Part shown: positions 6,987-8,020 of the stretch, piece by piece
Position numbering within the stretch: the stretch's first letter is position 1
Layout of the letters: each line of letters begins with the position of its first letter
Assembly (NCBI GenBank): GCA_964426355.1
Contig: CAYRRA010000193.1
Location: forward strand, 1 to 8,020
Direction of reading: 5' to 3'
Length of the DNA: 8,020 bases
Source: JAJFTV01 sp964426355
Lineage (GTDB): Bacteria; Chloroflexota; Anaerolineae; Anaerolineales; Anaerolineaceae
Made by a program: the position numbers and the translations under genes
Notes under the pieces: model-generated
What the model saw: only the letters and a program-made list of their open reading frames with translations
Database searches by the model: none
What the model was told of the DNA's origin: nothing

Positions 6987-7409
6987 TTATTTGATTTTCT
7001 TGCAGAGATAGTATTTTATGTGCCCTTCGGGTAAATCCTTCAATTCGCCAAAGACGATATAGCCGCGTTTGAGATAAAAATCCAGGTTCTGAAAATCGTG
7101 TGTTTCCAGATGCGCGTTTTTGCATCCTCGATGCCTGGCGATCTGCTCGGCTTTTTCCAGCATTTTCGTGCCAAAACCGCTTTTTCTTTCTCGTTCATCC
7201 ACCCAGAACAATTCGATATACAACCAGTTCCAATAGGTACCCCCCGTTAACCCGCCCACAATTTGACCGTTTTTTCTCACGACCAGGCAGAGCTTTTCAT
7301 GCTGGTCGGGTGGGGCGAAATGTTCGTTATACTCATTCAACCGGTCTCGGATGTACTGGGTATCGCTTTCTTCTGTCGATTCGATCACATCGATTAAATT
7401 GTCCGTCAT
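6987..7409 (-). CDS. GNAT family N-acetyltransferase
   Basis: This is a 140-residue single-domain GNAT protein, close to the minimal size for the family. It transfers an acetyl group from acetyl-CoA to an amine; the acceptor is not evident. Motif A is recognisable as VDERERKSGFGTKMLEKAEQ, with the pyrophosphate-binding loop R-K-S-G-F-G. Upstream is the central beta-hairpin (LCLVVRKNGQIVGGLTG). Downstream is the motif B-like HLETHDFQNLDFYLKRGYIV, with the family's usual Tyr before the last strand, then HIKYYLCKKI. I chose ATG 7409 because GAAAGG (7420-7415) lies five bases upstream; a TTG at 7430 would add seven residues without such support. Its stop codon is 13 bases before the start of the ABC exporter, so the two are almost certainly co-transcribed. 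That suggests modification linked to export or self-protection, but ordinary pairing by chance is also common for GNAT genes. Confidence 0.88.
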   Translation of the reverse strand: MTDNLIDVIESTEESDTQYIRDRLNEYNEHFAPPDQHEKLCLVVRKNGQIVGGLTGGTYWNWLYIELFWVDERERKSGFGTKMLEKAEQIARHRGCKNAHLETHDFQNLDFYLKRGYIVFGELKDLPEGHIKYYLCKKIK

Positions 7410-7448
7410 CACTGCCTTTCTGTTAGGCAAATATCCATTTACTTAATG

Positions 7449-7454
7449 ATTATA
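7449..7454 (-). promoter_or_regulatory. Candidate -10 box for the GNAT-ABC operon
   Basis: A perfect TATAAT lies on the minus strand about 40 bases before the GNAT start, directly preceded by TG. No good -35 hexamer is visible 16-18 bases upstream, so any promoter here would depend on the TG-type extension or an activator. The box overlaps the TAA that ends the ghost reading frame described at 7450-7690. Confidence 0.3.
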
Positions 7455-7690
7455 CAGGCTCCGTATGAACTGCCGTGATGAGATGCTCTTGATTAAGGCA
7501 AATTCGGGAGAAAAATTTATCGCCGTTCTTACCCTCAGTTGGAACGAATTTGAATGACACACCTTCCTCGTTGGTAAGGGGAATCTGCCAGGATTATCCC
7601 AGCCGCGTAAAACAAGCAGCAAGGACTCCATCCTGCGAAAAGCAGTCTGGAACTCTTGCTGCCAGCTTGAAACGAGGGATTGAAGTATTC
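7450..7690 (-). other. Coding-like ghost between the GNAT operon and the small gene, possibly a frameshifted gene end
   Basis: This spacer (7410-7743) has no intact gene. On the minus strand two overlapping frames look protein-like. The upstream one reads VSSWQQEFQTAFRRMESLLL then VLRGWDNP (about 7673-7590). A second, one base away, reads WQIPLTNEEGVSFKFVPTEG then KNGDKFFSRICLNQEHLITA before TAA at 7450. A single base change in length near 7590 would join them into one polypeptide end of about 70 residues. I recognise no family, and no start codon with a ribosome-binding site is evident. It could be the 3' remnant of a lost gene or a chance open stretch. The GNAT promoter candidate sits at its end. 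Confidence 0.3.
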
Positions 7691-7743
7691 TATAACAGAA
7701 ATTAGGGATCGGGATTTTTACCCACCCGCCCCAATGTAGAAGG

Positions 7744-7968
7744 TTATTTAACGACCTTATTAATTTCCTTCAATACCGTTTCGACTTTTTCTTTTGTGAT
7801 GCCAAATTGCGCTGCTTGTGGTGTGGCGAGGATCATGTTCAACGTCATACCCTTGACCATATCGATCATTGGGTTTGTGGATACACCGGGAAGGTATTTA
7901 TCGATGATTGCCTTTGCCTGTGGATGATCCAAAAGGGTACCGAGTTTTGTATCGAGTGTAAATTCCAT
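7744..7968 (-). CDS. Small conserved-looking helical protein of unknown function, 74 residues
   Basis: ATG 7968 is preceded by TAGGAG (7980-7975) six bases upstream, a strong start for a short gene. The product has no signal peptide, membrane segment or cysteine. Its pattern is LGTLLDHPQAKAIIDKYLPG at residues 9-28, then NPMIDMVKGMTLNMI, a PQAAQFGIT turn, and the final helix KEKVETVLKEINKV. It reads as a compact helical domain. From memory, similar short modules occur alone or as C-terminal extensions of secreted esterases and glycosidases, and they loosely recall DUF1858-like folds without the cysteines. That likeness is weak and gives no function. The next upstream gene lies beyond the window, so an operon link cannot be judged. 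No clear terminator follows; the GGG/CCC-rich stretch at ~7706-7731 could form only an imperfect hairpin. Confidence 0.75.
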   Translation of the reverse strand: MEFTLDTKLGTLLDHPQAKAIIDKYLPGVSTNPMIDMVKGMTLNMILATPQAAQFGITKEKVETVLKEINKVVK

Positions 7969-8020
7969 TTTTTTCTCCTATATTGATAAATTCTGAACAA
8001 ACCGGTTGAAATACCTTATG

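Noticed and set aside
7100..7426. 108-codon plus-strand ORF opposite the GNAT gene
   Set aside because: It is antisense to a GNAT domain with clear motif A; the translation looks random.

Overview
The window looks like bacterial chromosomal accessory DNA. My best guess is a Chloroflexota (Anaerolineae-like) genome. That rests on the large SARP/BTAD-MalT hybrid regulator, the CPBP proteases, the GNAT enzymes and the style of the transposase remnants. It is a family-level impression, not a search result. I found no rRNA, tRNA, CRISPR array or replication origin.

Layout. (1) Bases 1-2438, minus strand: a very large ATP-dependent transcriptional regulator whose 3' end lies beyond the left edge. 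It has an N-terminal winged-helix/BTAD region, then a MalT/LAL-type STAND ATPase. (2) Bases 2439-2680: a divergent spacer with a good sigma70-like promoter candidate for the regulator. (3) Bases 2681-3637, plus strand: a chimeric ORF. Its N-terminal ~90 residues resemble the start of a CPBP membrane protease and its C-terminal ~180 residues resemble a RimJ/RimL-type GNAT acetyltransferase with an eroded acetyl-CoA loop. (4) Bases 3713-4468, plus strand: an intact CPBP (CAAX-protease/Abi) intramembrane protease. (5) Bases ~4500-5098: an insertion-sequence graveyard. It holds the 5' end of an IS256/Mutator-type element pressed against an internally deleted, frameshifted IS4-superfamily transposase. 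(6) Bases 5099-7409, minus strand: a two-gene operon, GNAT acetyltransferase then a complete ABC-B half-transporter. (7) Bases 7410-7743: a spacer that contains a ghost of coding sequence. (8) Bases 7744-7968, minus strand: a small 74-residue helical protein of unknown function.

The IS graveyard also marks a compositional boundary. Left of it the DNA is AT-rich; the ABC transporter to its right is clearly GC-rich. The two halves probably have different histories. The regulator and the divergent CPBP/GNAT genes may form a regulatory neighbourhood, and the GNAT-ABC pair is a plausible modify-and-export or resistance unit. Neither link is shown by the sequence alone. I see no clear evidence of a new defence or biosynthetic system. 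The most unusual objects are the CPBP-GNAT chimera and the nested transposase relics.
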